NCBI GenBank assembly: GCA_951217055.1
Contig: OX578276.1
Location: 18,149,430 to 18,213,429 of the forward strand
DNA length: 64,000 nt
Direction of reading: 5' to 3'
DNA from: Gerris lacustris
Lineage: Eukaryota > Arthropoda > Insecta > Hemiptera > Gerridae
Below, one piece after another: positions 1 to 10,504 of the stretch. The stretch's first letter is position 1; every line of letters starts with the position of its first letter. The notes below the pieces were generated by a model. The model did not search any database. It was not told the DNA's origin and saw nothing but the letters and a program-made list of their open reading frames with translations. The position numbers were made by a program, and so were the translations under genes.

Positions 1-318
1 ACACTTTTTGCACACTATCTCCTGGACTATGATGTGTGTAAATTATTTTTAAAGAAAAGGGAAAGGGCAAAATACAAAGGACTAATGGCCTGTTTGGAGA
101 TGAATACTTAATTATCTAATATAATAGAACACTGAGGGGGTGCTGCCCCACTCTGTTTACTTCACTTTTTGCATCCTATCTCCTGGACTATCATAATGTG
201 TCCCCACGTGTCTAATTAAGAGGGCCCACGGGTCTGTGCAGACTACAGACAGACAGAATACTTTCTCTCTATACACTACTTATATGAGAAAGTAAAAAAG
301 AAGAATAAATGCACTGAC
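1..318. repeat. EXOC1 intron 7 (partial) with two solo repeat ends
   Basis: This intronic stretch holds two copies, at 2-30 and 163-190, of a terminus reading 'cactttttgca' then 'ctatctcctggacta'. The same terminus closes the fold-back element at 29970-30365 (right end 30337-30365). The two copies here are in the same orientation and 161 bp apart, so they look like solo ends rather than one complete element. No exon was seen. Confidence 0.6.
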
Positions 319-561
319 CAGATGAATGAATAAGTTATTAAGATGCCGAGATATGATCTGAGAGAACTTGGTTTTCCACTTGTCAAATCTCTTCTTCTGA
401 TCTTGTACAGCCGAGAGTTGCACAAGTGCAGGGTGGATCTCAGCATTCATAACTTTCTGCAGCGCCTTGCCTGCTTCTATAGCATCCTTCAAACCTTGAG
501 ATGTTGTCAGATCAGCATCCACCAGAGCCTGCTGGTGCTTGCTCTTCAACTCTAGTTCAAG
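319..561 (-). CDS. EXOC1: EXOC1 coding exon 7 (residues 285-365)
   Basis: The exon is 243 nt, phase 0-0. It starts LELELKSKHQQAL after acceptor TTAG at 562-563 and ends SRHLNNLFIHL at donor GTCAGT (318 downward). It matches the DLASSRGIEAC..AADAL...M and QRF..L...F..RLASHLNNVF block of animal EXOC1. The donor is the only one in the gene that is not GTA; reading through it gives VSAFI and then a stop, so splicing here is the better reading. The next exon is outside the window. Confidence 0.93.
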
Positions 562-3500
562 CTAACAAAAAAAAATAAATAAATAGATACAATTGTGTGA
601 ACAGCAACAAAACAAAAGAGGTAATAGTAATTTTTGTTGGCAAATACATCTTTTTTTTTACTTGAATAACGCAAAGAAAGAAAGAGAACGAGTATAATAA
701 ATAAATGTATTTTGAAGGGGTTAAAAAAAATGCTGAAGATTATTTCATTAAATTGACTATATTTTGTTTATTGAGGGACATATTTAACCATATTATGTAT
801 TTGACATTTATACTGTAGTTTCCATTGATAGATAAAAAGATAACACTTTTTTCTTCTTAAAAAAAAACAAAAAAAAAAAACAGTTGTCAAAAGAAGTTAA
901 TTAAGGTAACATACCACTACAGACAGACTTATAACTAATAAAATCAATTACAAAGAAGTAAACCAGAGTTAACAACTTACAATAACTTTTTCAAGCTCCG
1001 AGAGTAGCTTGTGGTTGTTCTGGTTGGCTATTTCAATAAGCATATTTTTCTCTTCCATTTTCTCCATGGTGTTACGGACGTGACACAATACTTCCTCGTA
1101 AGCATCCAGTTGGGTTTCAACTCTTTCAACTTCCGCTATTGCTATGTCTAGCTGATCCATTAGAGATGACACTCTTTTCTCAGAAGCTATTACACTTTGC
1201 ACATTTTCCTGGAAAAATCCAATTAAAATTATTATAAAATATAACAAGATATAATTTATTGCGGCCATTGACCTAAGATGGTCTTATAAGACAGGAGGTT
1301 GTAAGTGGGAGGCATGCTTGTTTCTAAAGCTTAGTCCACACTGGGACTTAGTAGTAGTATTAGTAGTAATCTAGTACTTTCTACTAGATCAGGTAGGACG
1401 AACCACTTGTTCGAATTACTTGTTAGAAATTGGCAATTAGGCCATCACTTAGGCCCTTTTTACGCCCCGCAGTAGAGAGTTCCAGCCACTTCACACATCA
1501 TACAAGGTAAGTACATTGTACCGCCGAAGTGAGTATGATGTGATCAATAGTGAGCCATATAAATCAGAGCGTCACGGCGAGGAATCGAACCCCGTCTCGT
1601 TCCACTCATAATTCAGTGATGGCCGAGCAGACATGGTTTAACCCACACGGCCATGCTAGCTCTCTCACACTGGGACTTAATGTTGTATCTTTGTTGTGGG
1701 GCTGAATTGGTGCTGCGATTCAGCCCAGCAACGAAGGCACCCAACATTGAGTCCCGGTGTGGACTAAGCTTAAGGAAAGAAATATCTTAACACACTTGGG
1801 CAACTTAACAAGATACACCAAGGATGGGTGTCAGGCCAATGTGGCATTGAGGGCTGTGAGCCAATTAGCCATAAAGGGTGGGCATGGGACTGATGGCGCA
1901 AGTGAATTTGGGGGGAATCCAATTTAGGGGTATTTTTCAAAGATTGGGGAGGATTTTTACTATATTCCAAGTGCCAGGCAGTTTTGGGGGAATTTGCACC
2001 ATGGACCTTGGGGGGGATGGGCATCCCTGATCTAAACCTTATTGGTCTGGCTGAAAGCCCAGTGTGCAGGCTGTGTGAGGAAGATGATGAAACCTCTTCT
2101 CACCTTTTCAGCAAATGTCCTGCATTAACTCTTCTTTCATAAGTGTATAAGAAGAAATTGGATCCCTACCAAAATTTGATTCCAATGATGCTAAATAAAA
2201 TAACATTTTATATACAAATTCATACAATTTTCAGAATATCCCTAATAGATATAACAAAAAAAAAAAATTATTAATGCCACAATACTCACCTTCAACTACC
2301 AGTTCTATTAAACTAGTTTTTATTAACTTTCTCATAAACATAATTAATTAATCCAATTTTTTTAATTAAAATTATTATGGAACATTTCATTGAAATTTAC
2401 TGTATTCCAGTGTAGAATTATGTTGTCTACCAATGTTCACACGACACACTTATGTGTGTCTACCAGGCTTCTTAATACTTAAGAATTATATTATCCCAAT
2501 TTTCAAATAAATAATATTTAAAATAATGAGAATAAATAAGTAAATTGACTGTAGGGTACCCTGCAGGGTATTTAGAATAAAAAATAAAACATACATTTAT
2601 TTGATGTCAACTACAATAAAAACTTAAAAAAGAAAAACATAATGCAAAGCTAAGATCTTTGATACACCTTGCATTTTAACATTTGAGTAAGTTAGGTCAT
2701 TGGTACAACAGTAAATCAGTAACAGTAGGAACTGTATAGTTCTATCGTCTAAAATGCCAACCACGGAATTTTCAATATTAATTAATGTTACCATTGTTAT
2801 AGGGAGCCAGCGTGACCGAGGTGCTCTAGGCACTCGCCCAGCTATCAATGAATCGAGGTGAATCAAGGTTGTGGTTTCGATCCCTCGCCGTGATGCTCTG
2901 ATTTATATGGCTCACTAATGATCACATCATACTCGCTTCGGCAGTACAATGTACAAAGGTATGATGTGTGAAGTGGCTGCAACTCTCCACCACGGGGATA
3001 GTAAAAAGGGCCTAAAAAATGGCCTAATTGCTAGGTTCGAACAAGTGATTCGTCCTACCCGTGTAGTACTAGTACTAGGACCTTACTACTACTACTACCA
3101 TTGCTATATATTTCTCTGTACCTGTTAGTATGTGTGTTATTGTTATTCTCCGGTATATGAGGATTCTGTGGTTGGCTTTTCAGACGATGGAACTATACAG
3201 TTCCTACTGTTACTGATTACTATTGTATTAATGGCCTAATTTAATGCAAGGTACATCAAAGATCTTAGCTTTGCATTATGTTTTTATTTATTAAGTTTTC
3301 ATTGTGGTTGACATCAAATAAATGGCCGGCTAGGTGGAAATGTTGCCGATATAAAATAAACTGGTTTAGTTTTTATTGTAAATACCCTGAAGGATCCATA
3401 GCTCTAAATAATGAGAATAAATATAGACAAATTAAAGAAAGAGAAGGCTTACCCCATCCAAAATAGACAGATCTTTGGCTAGAGTTAGCATAAAAGCTTC

Positions 3501-6500
3501 AGCGTTTCCTATAGCATAGCCACACTGCTCCATCAGCTGTTCCAAGTCAAACTCTTCCTTCTCACTCAAAGCTTGGTAATCTTCAAATTCTCTTGGCTCC
3601 ACTCCATCAATAGTTGATGTACCTGCCACATAGAAAGCATATTAGGAAGTCTAATACTAGGGAAGAATTTCAGCTGCCAGTAGAATCTCCTTTGTGATAG
3701 ACAAAATGTTGTTGAGAAAGAACATTAACAGCTTAAACACATGAAATAAATTAAAGGGTTTTAGTAGCAACTATTGGACGCAGTAGTGAGTCCTGGACAG
3801 CCAGCATCAAAGTGGGTTTGGAACAGAGGTGAATGCTGCCCCTTGATCATACCTCTTGTAGTGATATAATAAAGTCACGAAGAAAATTACAAGAACACAA
3901 AGAGATCAAACATATGGAGGCTTCACAAAAGAACACAAACTTTGCATCTTTCCACGGGAAAGGAAGGAAGAGGCTGGAATGGGTCAACAATATCCAGGCA
4001 GCATGTAGAGAACGAGGCATCTCTCATATGAAGACATATAGCAGAGAATTAGAAAGGCAAAAGGAACGTTGAAACCGGATGCTCATACTGCAATATTTGT
4101 AGCAAACCTTTTCCCCTCTTAATATTTATTATAAAGGTGATATAATTAAACATAATTATTCAAATTAATTCATTTTAACAATGGGTGTTTTAAATTACCA
4201 AGAATGCTCATTTGTTTATCAGGTAGGACTTCTAAGTCACCAGCCGTCCAGTCTTCTGGAAAGTTTTTAAATTCAGGCATCTTATCAGGTAGGTGACAGC
4301 ATTGCTGTAAATAAATAATAGGATAATAAATACAGTAACAAATAAATATAAAAATAATAAATTAATAATGAATGAGAAATAGTACCTTCCACAAGACAAC
4401 AATGAAGCTTTGTCTCTCCTGAGTGTTTTCTGCCCACCATTTGTAAACTTTATCGAATGTAATATCAAATTCATTGGTATCCTAAAACAACAAAGTAAAA
4501 ATATATAAGATTAATAATAAATAATAATGTTACTATAAAAGAAAGATGCCTGTTAATTGAGCTAGATACATGAAAGCTGTCAAATAGAAGATAGGTCTAG
4601 TCAAGTGCTGGAAACCTAAATCCCAACAGATGTGACATGTGTTACTCACTGATGATAACATCAAGTAGATATGCAAGGTGGCCAATCCAATCTCCTCTAT
4701 TCAGTTAGTTTTCAAGAAATAATGTTTTTTAACTACAATTTGTTTTTAGTTTATGGAGGCAGCACCCTCAAATTAGAGCTAAAATTATTTTTGATGAACA
4801 TATATGCCAAATTTTATTGAAATCTGCACTGTAGTTTAAGCTCCAGGGGTCAGGACGATATATTTTATTTATTTTTTTGGACACAGGGAATCTTAAACCA
4901 GGTAAATTAAAAAAATTCTCAAAATCATTACTTTCTCAATATATATTATACACAAGGTATATGAGAAAGATAGCAGATTATAGAAGTAATAAACACCAAT
5001 AACCGTTGACAGCAATAACTGGAAATCCTCACACACCTAAAGGTATCATCATTACTTCAGTATGAAATATTCATGCAGGCAGAACTGAGGCAATTATTTA
5101 CTTGGTATGAGGGGAGCCTCAATAGCTTGGACAGAAGAGTGTGAGCTGGCCTATCAATATAGTTAAGCAGGATTAGGCGAGGTCACCATAGTTAGCTATA
5201 GTTAGTAAGTTAGTTATATGATTAGCCACACCATATTACTTTAATGTGTAAATATCACTTTGCCTAAATAGTTATTTAGGCAAAGGAATTACTTAACAGT
5301 GGTAAACCAACATACGGTGAGTAACCAATTAAACGTACACCATGGCACCTTATTTAGTAGGTTACCCACCTATGGGTGGTTAACCCCTTACAAGTGGGCA
5401 ACCACATACGGGTGAGTAACCACATATGGATGGTTAAACACCAATGGGTAGAAAACAAAGTAAATTAGTACCTACTATTAAATAAGAGCATTTTATTCTT
5501 CTTTTGTTTAATTTGTTATCAAAAAGTCTTCAAATTTTAAACAGCAGTCATCATTCTGTAGGATTTATTCTTCATTAGCTTGGAGATTATACTTCATTTT
5601 CTAAGAGAGTGTTTTCAGCTTCTTACAAAACCAGTTATTGTCTTCAGTACTGGGATTTTGTGGAAATAAAACCCAAAGAGCAATAATCCAAACAGGGATT
5701 TGAAAGTTTAGAAGGTAATTTCCTCTTTGAGTTTTATTGAAACTTTAAGCCACATAAACGGCAAAAATATCTCTTAAAATAAATATTAACAAATAAACAT
5801 GCGAACTGGCTTACACTAGAAGGTGTTTTCCCATCAACATTCTGCAGAGTAGATAAAGGCCAAGAATTCTTCTTTTTAAACAAATTCTTCTCAGTTTTCT
5901 TCACCTAAACTCAAAAATAACAGATAACTTTAACCAAAAGATAATTTATAAATATAAAACAAGTACTAATCTACAGATTGCAGTACATTTGAGAACTACT
6001 TGGCCTATGGCAGGGCTGGCTAATATATCTTATCACAATACTTTATAATTTATACTACTAAGAGTTTATATCCCTACAGAGCGTTAGAGGAGGTTAGTTT
6101 TCAAATTTAATTAGTTTATAATTTTAGACCTCACCTATTTTTCTTAGCTCCTCCCCAAAAAGCTCCTAACACTGCAGAATTACCCAAGTAAACATTTAAC
6201 AAGTTTTGTAAAATATTATACTAATTTGAAAAATTGGGACACAATATTAATACATATTTATAATAACATAAACGTTTTATATACGATAATACAATGTAAT
6301 GCCCTTATTTAGAGAAGGTTATAAGCAGTAAACAATAATGAATAACACTTATCGAATTTATTGCGTATTCTATTGCAATAAGTAAAAATCTAATATTAAT
6401 AAAACAAAAATTAACAAAGTGTAAAGTAAAAAACTTATTATACTTTACTTTACCTAATTATGATTTATGTCGATTGCATACAGATAAACCGCTAATTGAA

Positions 6501-6934
6501 AAGTTCAGAAAAGTGTAAAGTAAAGGAGTTCTACAACAATAGAAATTTAACCTTTGGATGTGCTATTTATTATATTAATAGCAGAATTTAGGTGTAACAA
6601 TATTCTAGACTTTATTTTTAGACTTTACAGTAAAAAATATCAAGTAAAACTCCCAAACTTTACGCCTCTTTCCTTTTTAAATATTATAATATTTAAAACA
6701 GGAGCTAAAGTAAAACATCATTTCAAAATAATTGTCGTTAACAAAAATTAGGAATTTACAAATATTGATTACCTGATAAACTGTCACGATAATAGGAGTT
6801 TCTCTAGTAATAGCAATGCAAAGATAACTGGATTTCTTTTTCTTGACCTGCTTGCAAACATTTACAAATGCCAAAAGCCTTTCGTCTGTAGGTTGAAAAA
6901 CTTCAATTTGCAGAGCGTGTCTAATAGCAGCCAT
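319..6934 (-). CDS. EXOC1: Exocyst complex component 1 (Sec3), 5' portion of spliced gene
   Basis: This is a spliced gene on the minus strand. Seven coding exons total 1095 nt (365 codons): 6773-6934, 5815-5904, 4386-4481, 4199-4304, 3453-3622, 981-1208 and 319-561. The concatenated product aligns from memory, end to end, with the N-terminal ~40% of animal EXOC1, which is usually about 890 residues. Shared landmarks are the MAAI..AL start, DERLL..VNVCK, the KKKK run, DKVYKW, YAI.NAEAF, LDG, ASEK and HLNN. EXOC1/Sec3 is a subunit of the eight-protein exocyst that tethers secretory vesicles to the plasma membrane. The first ~115 residues match the phosphoinositide-binding Sec3 PH-like domain, and residues ~150-365 match the coiled-coil region used for complex assembly. 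The ATG at 6934 is the first in-frame ATG, and an in-frame TAA lies just upstream at 6959-6961. All introns are GT-AG. The remaining exons lie left of position 1. Confidence 0.95.
562..980. other. EXOC1 intron 6
   Basis: This is AT-rich intron sequence with poly(A)/poly(T) runs near 650 and 858-880. I see no gene or recognisable mobile element in it. Confidence 0.8.
981..1208 (-). CDS. EXOC1: EXOC1 coding exon 6 (residues 209-284)
   Basis: The exon is 228 nt, phase 0-0, with acceptor TTCCAG and donor GTAAGT. It encodes ENVQSVIASEKRVSSLMDQL, continues with a heptad-rich helix, and ends LLSELEKVI. It matches the ANIQSIMASEKQVNILM..LD region of animal EXOC1. This is the coiled-coil segment that packs with other exocyst subunits in the known family architecture. 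Confidence 0.96.
1327..1771. mobile_element. Short fold-back MITE split by a SINE (EXOC1 intron 5)
   Basis: The termini are inverted: 'aagcttagtccacac' at 1327 and its complement ending at 1771. With the SINE at 1351-1665 and one copy of the 14-bp duplication removed, the remaining ~116 bp folds almost entirely on itself. The outer stem is followed by inner stems such as 'ggggctgaat' against 'attcagcccc'-like sequence near 1697-1728. This is a small fold-back transposable element interrupted by a retroposon. Confidence 0.8.
1351..1665 (-). mobile_element. tRNA-derived SINE, family SINE-A, copy 1
   Basis: The element is flanked by an exact 14-bp target-site duplication CACACTGGGACTTA at 1337-1350 and 1666-1679. 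Read on the minus strand, the head resembles a class II (Leu/Ser-type) tRNA: 'gctagcatggccgtgtggg' supplies the A-box area and 'ggggttcgattcctcgcc' a near-consensus B box at about 1573-1590. The body contains 'catcatactcacttcggcgg', and the 3' end is a (TAC)n/(TAG)n-like tail. Other copies are at 2802-3095 and 57040-57405. Confidence 0.9.
2032..2130 (+). pseudogene. LINE ORF2 C-terminal fragment (zinc-knuckle tail)
   Basis: The plus-strand frame reads LIGLAESPVCRLCEEDDE then TSSHLFSKCPAL. The C-x2-C-x8-H-x4-C pattern after 'GLA.SP.CR.C' is the conserved C-terminal tail of insect Jockey/I/R1-clade reverse transcriptase ORFs. No upstream reverse transcriptase sequence is recognisable, so this is a small dead fragment inside EXOC1 intron 5, antisense to the gene. 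Confidence 0.65.
2550..3402. mobile_element. Fold-back element with SINE in its loop (EXOC1 intron 5)
   Basis: The inverted arms are about 2556-2775 and 3166-3400. Shared segments include 'aaataccctg', 'gacatcaaataaatg', 'aagatcttagctttgcatta' and 'ggaactatacagttcctact' with its partner. An exact 18-bp direct repeat AAATAATGAGAATAAATA flanks the whole unit at 2521-2538 and 3406-3423. The loop is occupied by a SINE-A copy. No protein-coding content was seen. Confidence 0.75.
2802..3095 (+). mobile_element. tRNA-derived SINE, family SINE-A, copy 2
   Basis: This full-length plus-strand copy has head 'gggagccagcgtgaccgagg' (class II tRNA-like A-box area), a B box in 'gtggtttcgatccctcgcc', the body 'tcatactcgcttcggcagta', and the tail (TAC)n. 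The target duplication is 'taccattgttata' at 2789-2801 against 'taccattgctata' at 3096-3108, with one mismatch. It sits in the loop of the fold-back at 2550-3402. Confidence 0.9.
3453..3622 (-). CDS. EXOC1: EXOC1 coding exon 5 (residues 152-208)
   Basis: The exon is 170 nt. The first codon is split (G from exon 4 plus GT), and the exon ends at GGG before donor GTAAGC, phase 0. It encodes a conserved block including YQALSEKEE, EQLMEQCGYAIGNAEAF and LSILDG, matching the YQ.L..RE......MEGCEYAISNAEAF region of animal EXOC1 at the start of the assembly coiled coil. Confidence 0.95.
3623..4198. other. EXOC1 intron 4
   Basis: This intron contains a plus-strand open frame at 3833-4072 with a basic, LEWVNNIQ-type end that could be a mobile-element remnant. 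The similarity is too weak to name. No repeat boundaries were seen. Confidence 0.5.
4199..4304 (-). CDS. EXOC1: EXOC1 coding exon 4 (residues 117-151 plus 1 nt)
   Basis: The exon is 106 nt, with acceptor TTTACAG and donor G|GTAATT, ending in phase 1. It encodes QCCHLPDKMPEFKNFPEDW followed by an acidic stretch, ending QMSIL. This is the variable linker after the PH-like domain, so the assignment rests on splice signals, phase continuity and position more than on sequence similarity. The intron to exon 3 is only 81 bp. Confidence 0.82.
4386..4481 (-). CDS. EXOC1: EXOC1 coding exon 3 (residues 85-116)
   Basis: This 96-nt, phase 0-0 exon lies between acceptor TTTTAG and donor GTACTA. It encodes DTNEFDITFDKVYKWW then ENTQERQSFIVVLWK. 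The pattern EFD..F.KVYKW followed by E..F....WK is characteristic of the C-terminal helix of the Sec3 PH-like domain. The true frame differs from the longest open frame over this interval. Confidence 0.93.
4482..5814. repeat. EXOC1 intron 2 with R3 fragment and hairpins
   Basis: About 4700-4990 is a diverged R3 fragment, with 'gaggcagcaccctcaaatta', 'catatatgccaaatttt' and an end in 'tatgagaaag'. At 5258-5285 a 13-bp perfect stem (ctttgcctaaata / tatttaggcaaag) encloses GT. Around 5305-5450 there are degenerate repeats of a 'gtaaccacatacgggtgag' phrase in both orientations. The remainder is unremarkable. Confidence 0.6.
5815..5904 (-). CDS. EXOC1: EXOC1 coding exon 2 (residues 55-84)
   Basis: This 90-nt, phase 0-0 exon follows acceptor TTTAG and precedes donor GTAAGC. 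It encodes VKKTEKNLFKKKNSWPLSTL and ends in VDGKTPSS. This parallels the VKK..F.K...W.L..L..VD.K.. segment of animal EXOC1 and forms beta strands of the PH-like domain. It is too short to stand out as an ORF; it was found by extending from exon 1. Confidence 0.9.
5905..6772. other. EXOC1 intron 1
   Basis: This is AT-rich sequence. I see no recognisable repeat or coding content in it. Confidence 0.8.
6773..6934 (-). CDS. EXOC1: EXOC1 coding exon 1 (residues 1-54)
   Basis: The start codon ATG is at 6934-6932, with G at -3 and G at +4. The exon ends ..VTVYQ with CAG followed by donor GTAATC at 6772 downward, phase 0. It encodes MAAIRHALQIEVF, then DERLLAFVNVCK and a KKKK stretch, the signature start of the Sec3 PH-like domain. 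Positively charged residues in this area are known in the family to contribute to phosphoinositide binding; that role is inferred here. Confidence 0.95.
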
Positions 6935-7480
6935 CACAAGTTCAGAATTAAAAATCACTTAATAAAAATAATTCGTATTGAACAAATCAGATAAAAGTTC
7001 AAACGAGTGAAAAATAATTAACTGTTTACAATTTAATCATTTCTATAACCGAACAATAACCTTTCCAATCTTTCTATTCTTCTTGTATCTTCGAAGGGAA
7101 TTTTCTCAGCTGACTGGAAAGAAGAACGAGTCAAGAGTGGGGGAAATCGGTCTCAGTTCTAGGAGTGGGGAGAGTTTTCATGTTAAAAATGTTTACGTTG
7201 TGGAAAGTTTATTGAATTTTTAATTTTCCAAACATCGGATTGTTTTTTCCTTTTTGTAAATTGTTATTTATTTATTTTTCCATGCTAGCGATCTCTTTAG
7301 TTGTCGGGTTTGTGTGGTTCGGTCGTCTGAAAAGGCGTTTGAAAACTTCGTCCTGTTAAGACTGCGCCGAGGTTTGTTGTTTTCGATTTTTTTTATACCC
7401 TTCTGATTTATTTTTTATTTTTAAGCTTTTAATTAATGCTATTTGTAATAATGATAATTTTTGTTTAACGTTAGACATTA
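6935..7480. promoter_or_regulatory. EXOC1 5' flank and probable promoter region
   Basis: This is the sequence upstream of the EXOC1 start codon. The block 7080-7380 is less AT-rich than its surroundings and free of recognisable repeats, as expected for a promoter or a noncoding first exon. A plus-strand GT after 'actgcgccgag' at about 7371 could be a donor for a divergent noncoding exon, but nothing in the sequence proves it. No TATA box or initiator is called. Confidence 0.4.
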
Positions 7481-8259
7481 GCTCAGAGGGTTATTATAAA
7501 GTGATAATTTAATTTAAATGAATAATTATTTCAACTTAAAAGAATAAACCATTACATAGATAAGGATAGTAGTAAACTTAATTTTACTTCTACATGTCAA
7601 TCAATGTAAGTACTTTTTTGTTTTTGATTAATTTTAAACCGAACACTAACTTGATCTTTAAGCTAATATCTTCGTAGTTATTTACGAATTTCGTCGTAGA
7701 ATTTCATTTAATTTGACTAATCTCTAAATTGATTCCTCTGTTTCTACTGTCTGCTCTTATCTATTTTGTATTATCAATGTTAATTGAAACTTAATAGATC
7801 GATGTCATTTTCTGCGAGATTGTCGTATTTGCCTGTGACATTGTTTATAAGTATGTACCATCAATAAATAATTACAGGAGAGCATAATCCATTCGCCTGG
7901 TTACTTAGTCTATCACTTAATAGTTGTCGCTAAACTATTTAATTGAATGTCAATCGTTAGGAAGTGATAATTCATCTAGACGACTGCAAAATTGTAATTT
8001 TACAGTATTTTAGTGTCAGAAGACTTGAGATATATCCAATTTATCTGAAAGTAATAAAACAGTAATCTAACTTATAAGGTAGAAAAATAATGTAAGTTCG
8101 TTGTTTAGAAAATTATTTAGTAAACAGCTTTATGCTTCCCTAATAAATTTTTGAGTTTGCTGAATCGAGATTAGCATGATATTTTTTTAGCTGTTGACAT
8201 GCTTTTGTTACGCACCTAATTCTACTATAATGTCAAACAATAGGTAGGTAAAAAATTAA
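7481..8259. other. Intergenic, AT-rich
   Basis: I see no gene, RNA or bounded repeat in this stretch. Confidence 0.7.
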
Positions 8260-8615
8260 GTTTTTCTTTTCTGGGAAAATTTAATTTGTAAACACGGTTT
8301 TGCTTCTCCAGTAAACTTGTAAGTTTGCTTTGTAGATAAGAGCTTTGTAGATAAATTTGTGATGTCTGCAACGGGTTTTTTGTCTTGAAATTTCAGAGAC
8401 AACAAAATTTTGGTACGCTTGAAAGCAAAAGTTACACATTGTAATATTATACAATGCGTTAGAATTAAGTAAAAATTTACTGCTGAGAAAGAACACGAAA
8501 CCAAAAATGTTCCCTGATGTCTGAAACAGATTTCTGTTTTGGAATTTTTGAAATTGGATACATAAAATATTTTTGTTCTTCAGAACGATCGCACACATGT
8601 TAACTTCAGTAAGCT
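8260..8615 (-). repeat. Dispersed repeat R1, partial copy
   Basis: This is a minus-strand copy of the first half of R1. Read on the minus strand it runs from 'cagaaatctgtttcagacat' through 'agggaacatttttggt', 'ttcttaattctaacgcat'-like sequence and 'caagacaaaaaacccgttgc'. The same order occurs at 29395-29600. Apparent open frames here are fortuitous. Confidence 0.75.
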
Positions 8616-9465
8616 AGGAAGTAATATTAATCCTGTTAAATAATATTTGTTTGCCACCTGTATTATGAGCTAATGTTGTCACTTACTATTTATGATCTAA
8701 AAGTTTACTTCTGAATAAATTTAACACCTGTTTATTAATTTTGATTGCCTCAAATGAATGTTTTTTTTCTATTATTATTTCTGTGTTAAGTAAGCACCAT
8801 CAGTAGTGTAGTATACCCACCTTAAAACCACCCTTGGCTGCAGTTCCTTGGCTGTTTAGTGCTTATCAATTACTTTATCTTAATAGTGGACTGCTATATC
8901 TGTTTAGTTTTTATTTATCACTATCACGTTCTCTTCTTCCAGCTGGTTTAGAGGATTGGCAAATATTTTTTAAAAAATTTGAAGTTTTTGTCCGACATTT
9001 TTGCTTTGGTCCAGGACATAGTGAGAATTAGTTTTAATATTATCTTCTCAAGTTATTCTTCTTCTACCTCAATATCTCTTTCTTTCATGCTTGGTGTCGT
9101 ACATTTTTCCGGCTATTCTGTTTTTATTAATCCTTAAAACATGTACAAAACCCTGTTATGAGGAACATTCATAAGATTCTTGGAATTTTTAAATATAAAC
9201 TTTATGTCTTAGGTTGGAGTGGTTGTCAGCTCTTAACTATAGGCAAAGATAATTTGATTCTGACTGTCTTTCTACTCTGTCCATTGCCCTTTCCTATATT
9301 AAAGTATACTTATATTAATCTAATATATAAACAGTTATCTGTCCATCGGCCATACTCCTAGACACAGTTTATTATTTAATATTTTGGTAAATCTGCCATA
9401 TCAGATCCGACTTTTTTTTGGCACTCATTTACTTGGTTACCACCCAAAATTAATTTAATGTATTG
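8616..9465. other. Intergenic, AT-rich
   Basis: Short open frames are present, but none has a recognisable domain or codon pattern. No repeat boundaries were seen. Confidence 0.65.
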
Positions 9466-9790
9466 TATAAGTAATCCCTTGTTTTAATAGTTAATTAGAC
9501 TAAGTAATATTATCACCTTTATATACAGAAAGTGTGATGTTCCTTTATCCCAAAGTTATTTTGACTGGATATCCCTTTGTCTTAATAGTTATTTAGACAA
9601 ATGGATTATTTATTAGTGACAATTAGTACTTTTTTTTGTTAATTTATAATTTTTTATTTTTAGATGAGTGATCAAAAAATGATTTAGACAAAGAAATGTA
9701 TTCTCTCCAGTGTACAGAAGTGATAATATCCCTTACTCTAATTAACTGTTAAGACAAAGGGATATTGTCACTTCTATATTACATAAGATT
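9466..9790. repeat. Hairpin-rich MITE-like sequence
   Basis: The phrase 'ccctttgtcttaatagttat' with 'tttagacaaa' recurs in both orientations (near 9570-9602 and 9660-9770). It also resembles parts of the elements at 11567-11787 and 18150-18382 and the hairpin at 5258. It looks like a degraded, internally rearranged member of that small inverted-repeat family. Confidence 0.55.
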
Positions 9791-9850
9791 GACATTCTTT
9801 TGTCCGAAGGCTATTTAAAAAAAAAGATCAAAATCAGACAAATAGAAAAA

Positions 9851-10504
9851 GAAACTATGGAATTTGTAAGCTGATTGTTTTAAGGAGATGTGAACGAGTT
9901 GTAGTTAGAGGTGGTTTTATGCCTGAATATGCCTTAAATAGTGCTAAATGAGGAGTTAACTAATATTTCTTTATAACCCTTAAGGCCTAAATATAAAATA
10001 TATATAAAGTTAAAAATACGTGTGATTATACCTGAGGGTTTTGAGTCATTGCTAAGAATATAATATATTAGACTATGTTCTGAGGCTCTTAAGTCTATGT
10101 TATGTTTGTTTCAAGTATTAATATGAATGTATAAAATATAGCATTATAAAAAATAAATTAGTAGACTACAATAAGTACAAACAGAATAGAAACCCTATAA
10201 ATTTTAAAAAGATGATGGACTATAGAGAAGAAAAAAGCTATTGTAAAATTAACATAACTTATTCACAAATAACAGAAAAGGTGGTAAATCTTATGTATCT
10301 AACCCAAGTTTCTTTTCTTTTTGTCTGATTTTGATATTTTTTTTTTTTTTTTTAAATAAAAAAAAATAGTTAACTCCTCATTTGGCACTATTTAAGGCAT
10401 ATTCAGGCATAAAACCACCTCTAACTACGTCTAACCTTTCTGCTTCTTCTTTTCAACTCGTTTACATCTCCTTAAAACAATCAGCTTACAAATTCCATAG
10501 TTTC
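9851..10504. mobile_element. Inverted-repeat element, ~110-bp arms
   Basis: The arms are 9851-9960 and 10369-10504, beginning 'gaaactatggaatttgtaag' and ending in its complement. Both arms contain the matched segments 'gctgattgttttaaggagat' and 'gcctgaatatgccttaaata' and meet the interior at 'gttaac'. The right arm has a ~19-bp pyrimidine-rich insertion near 10436-10455. The interior is AT-rich with no coding sequence. It is a probable non-autonomous DNA element. Confidence 0.75.

Noticed and set aside
3833..4072. Plus-strand frame ending RKRLEWVNNIQ..
   Set aside because: It weakly recalls mobile-element ORF tails but has no confirming motif, and it sits in EXOC1 intron 4.
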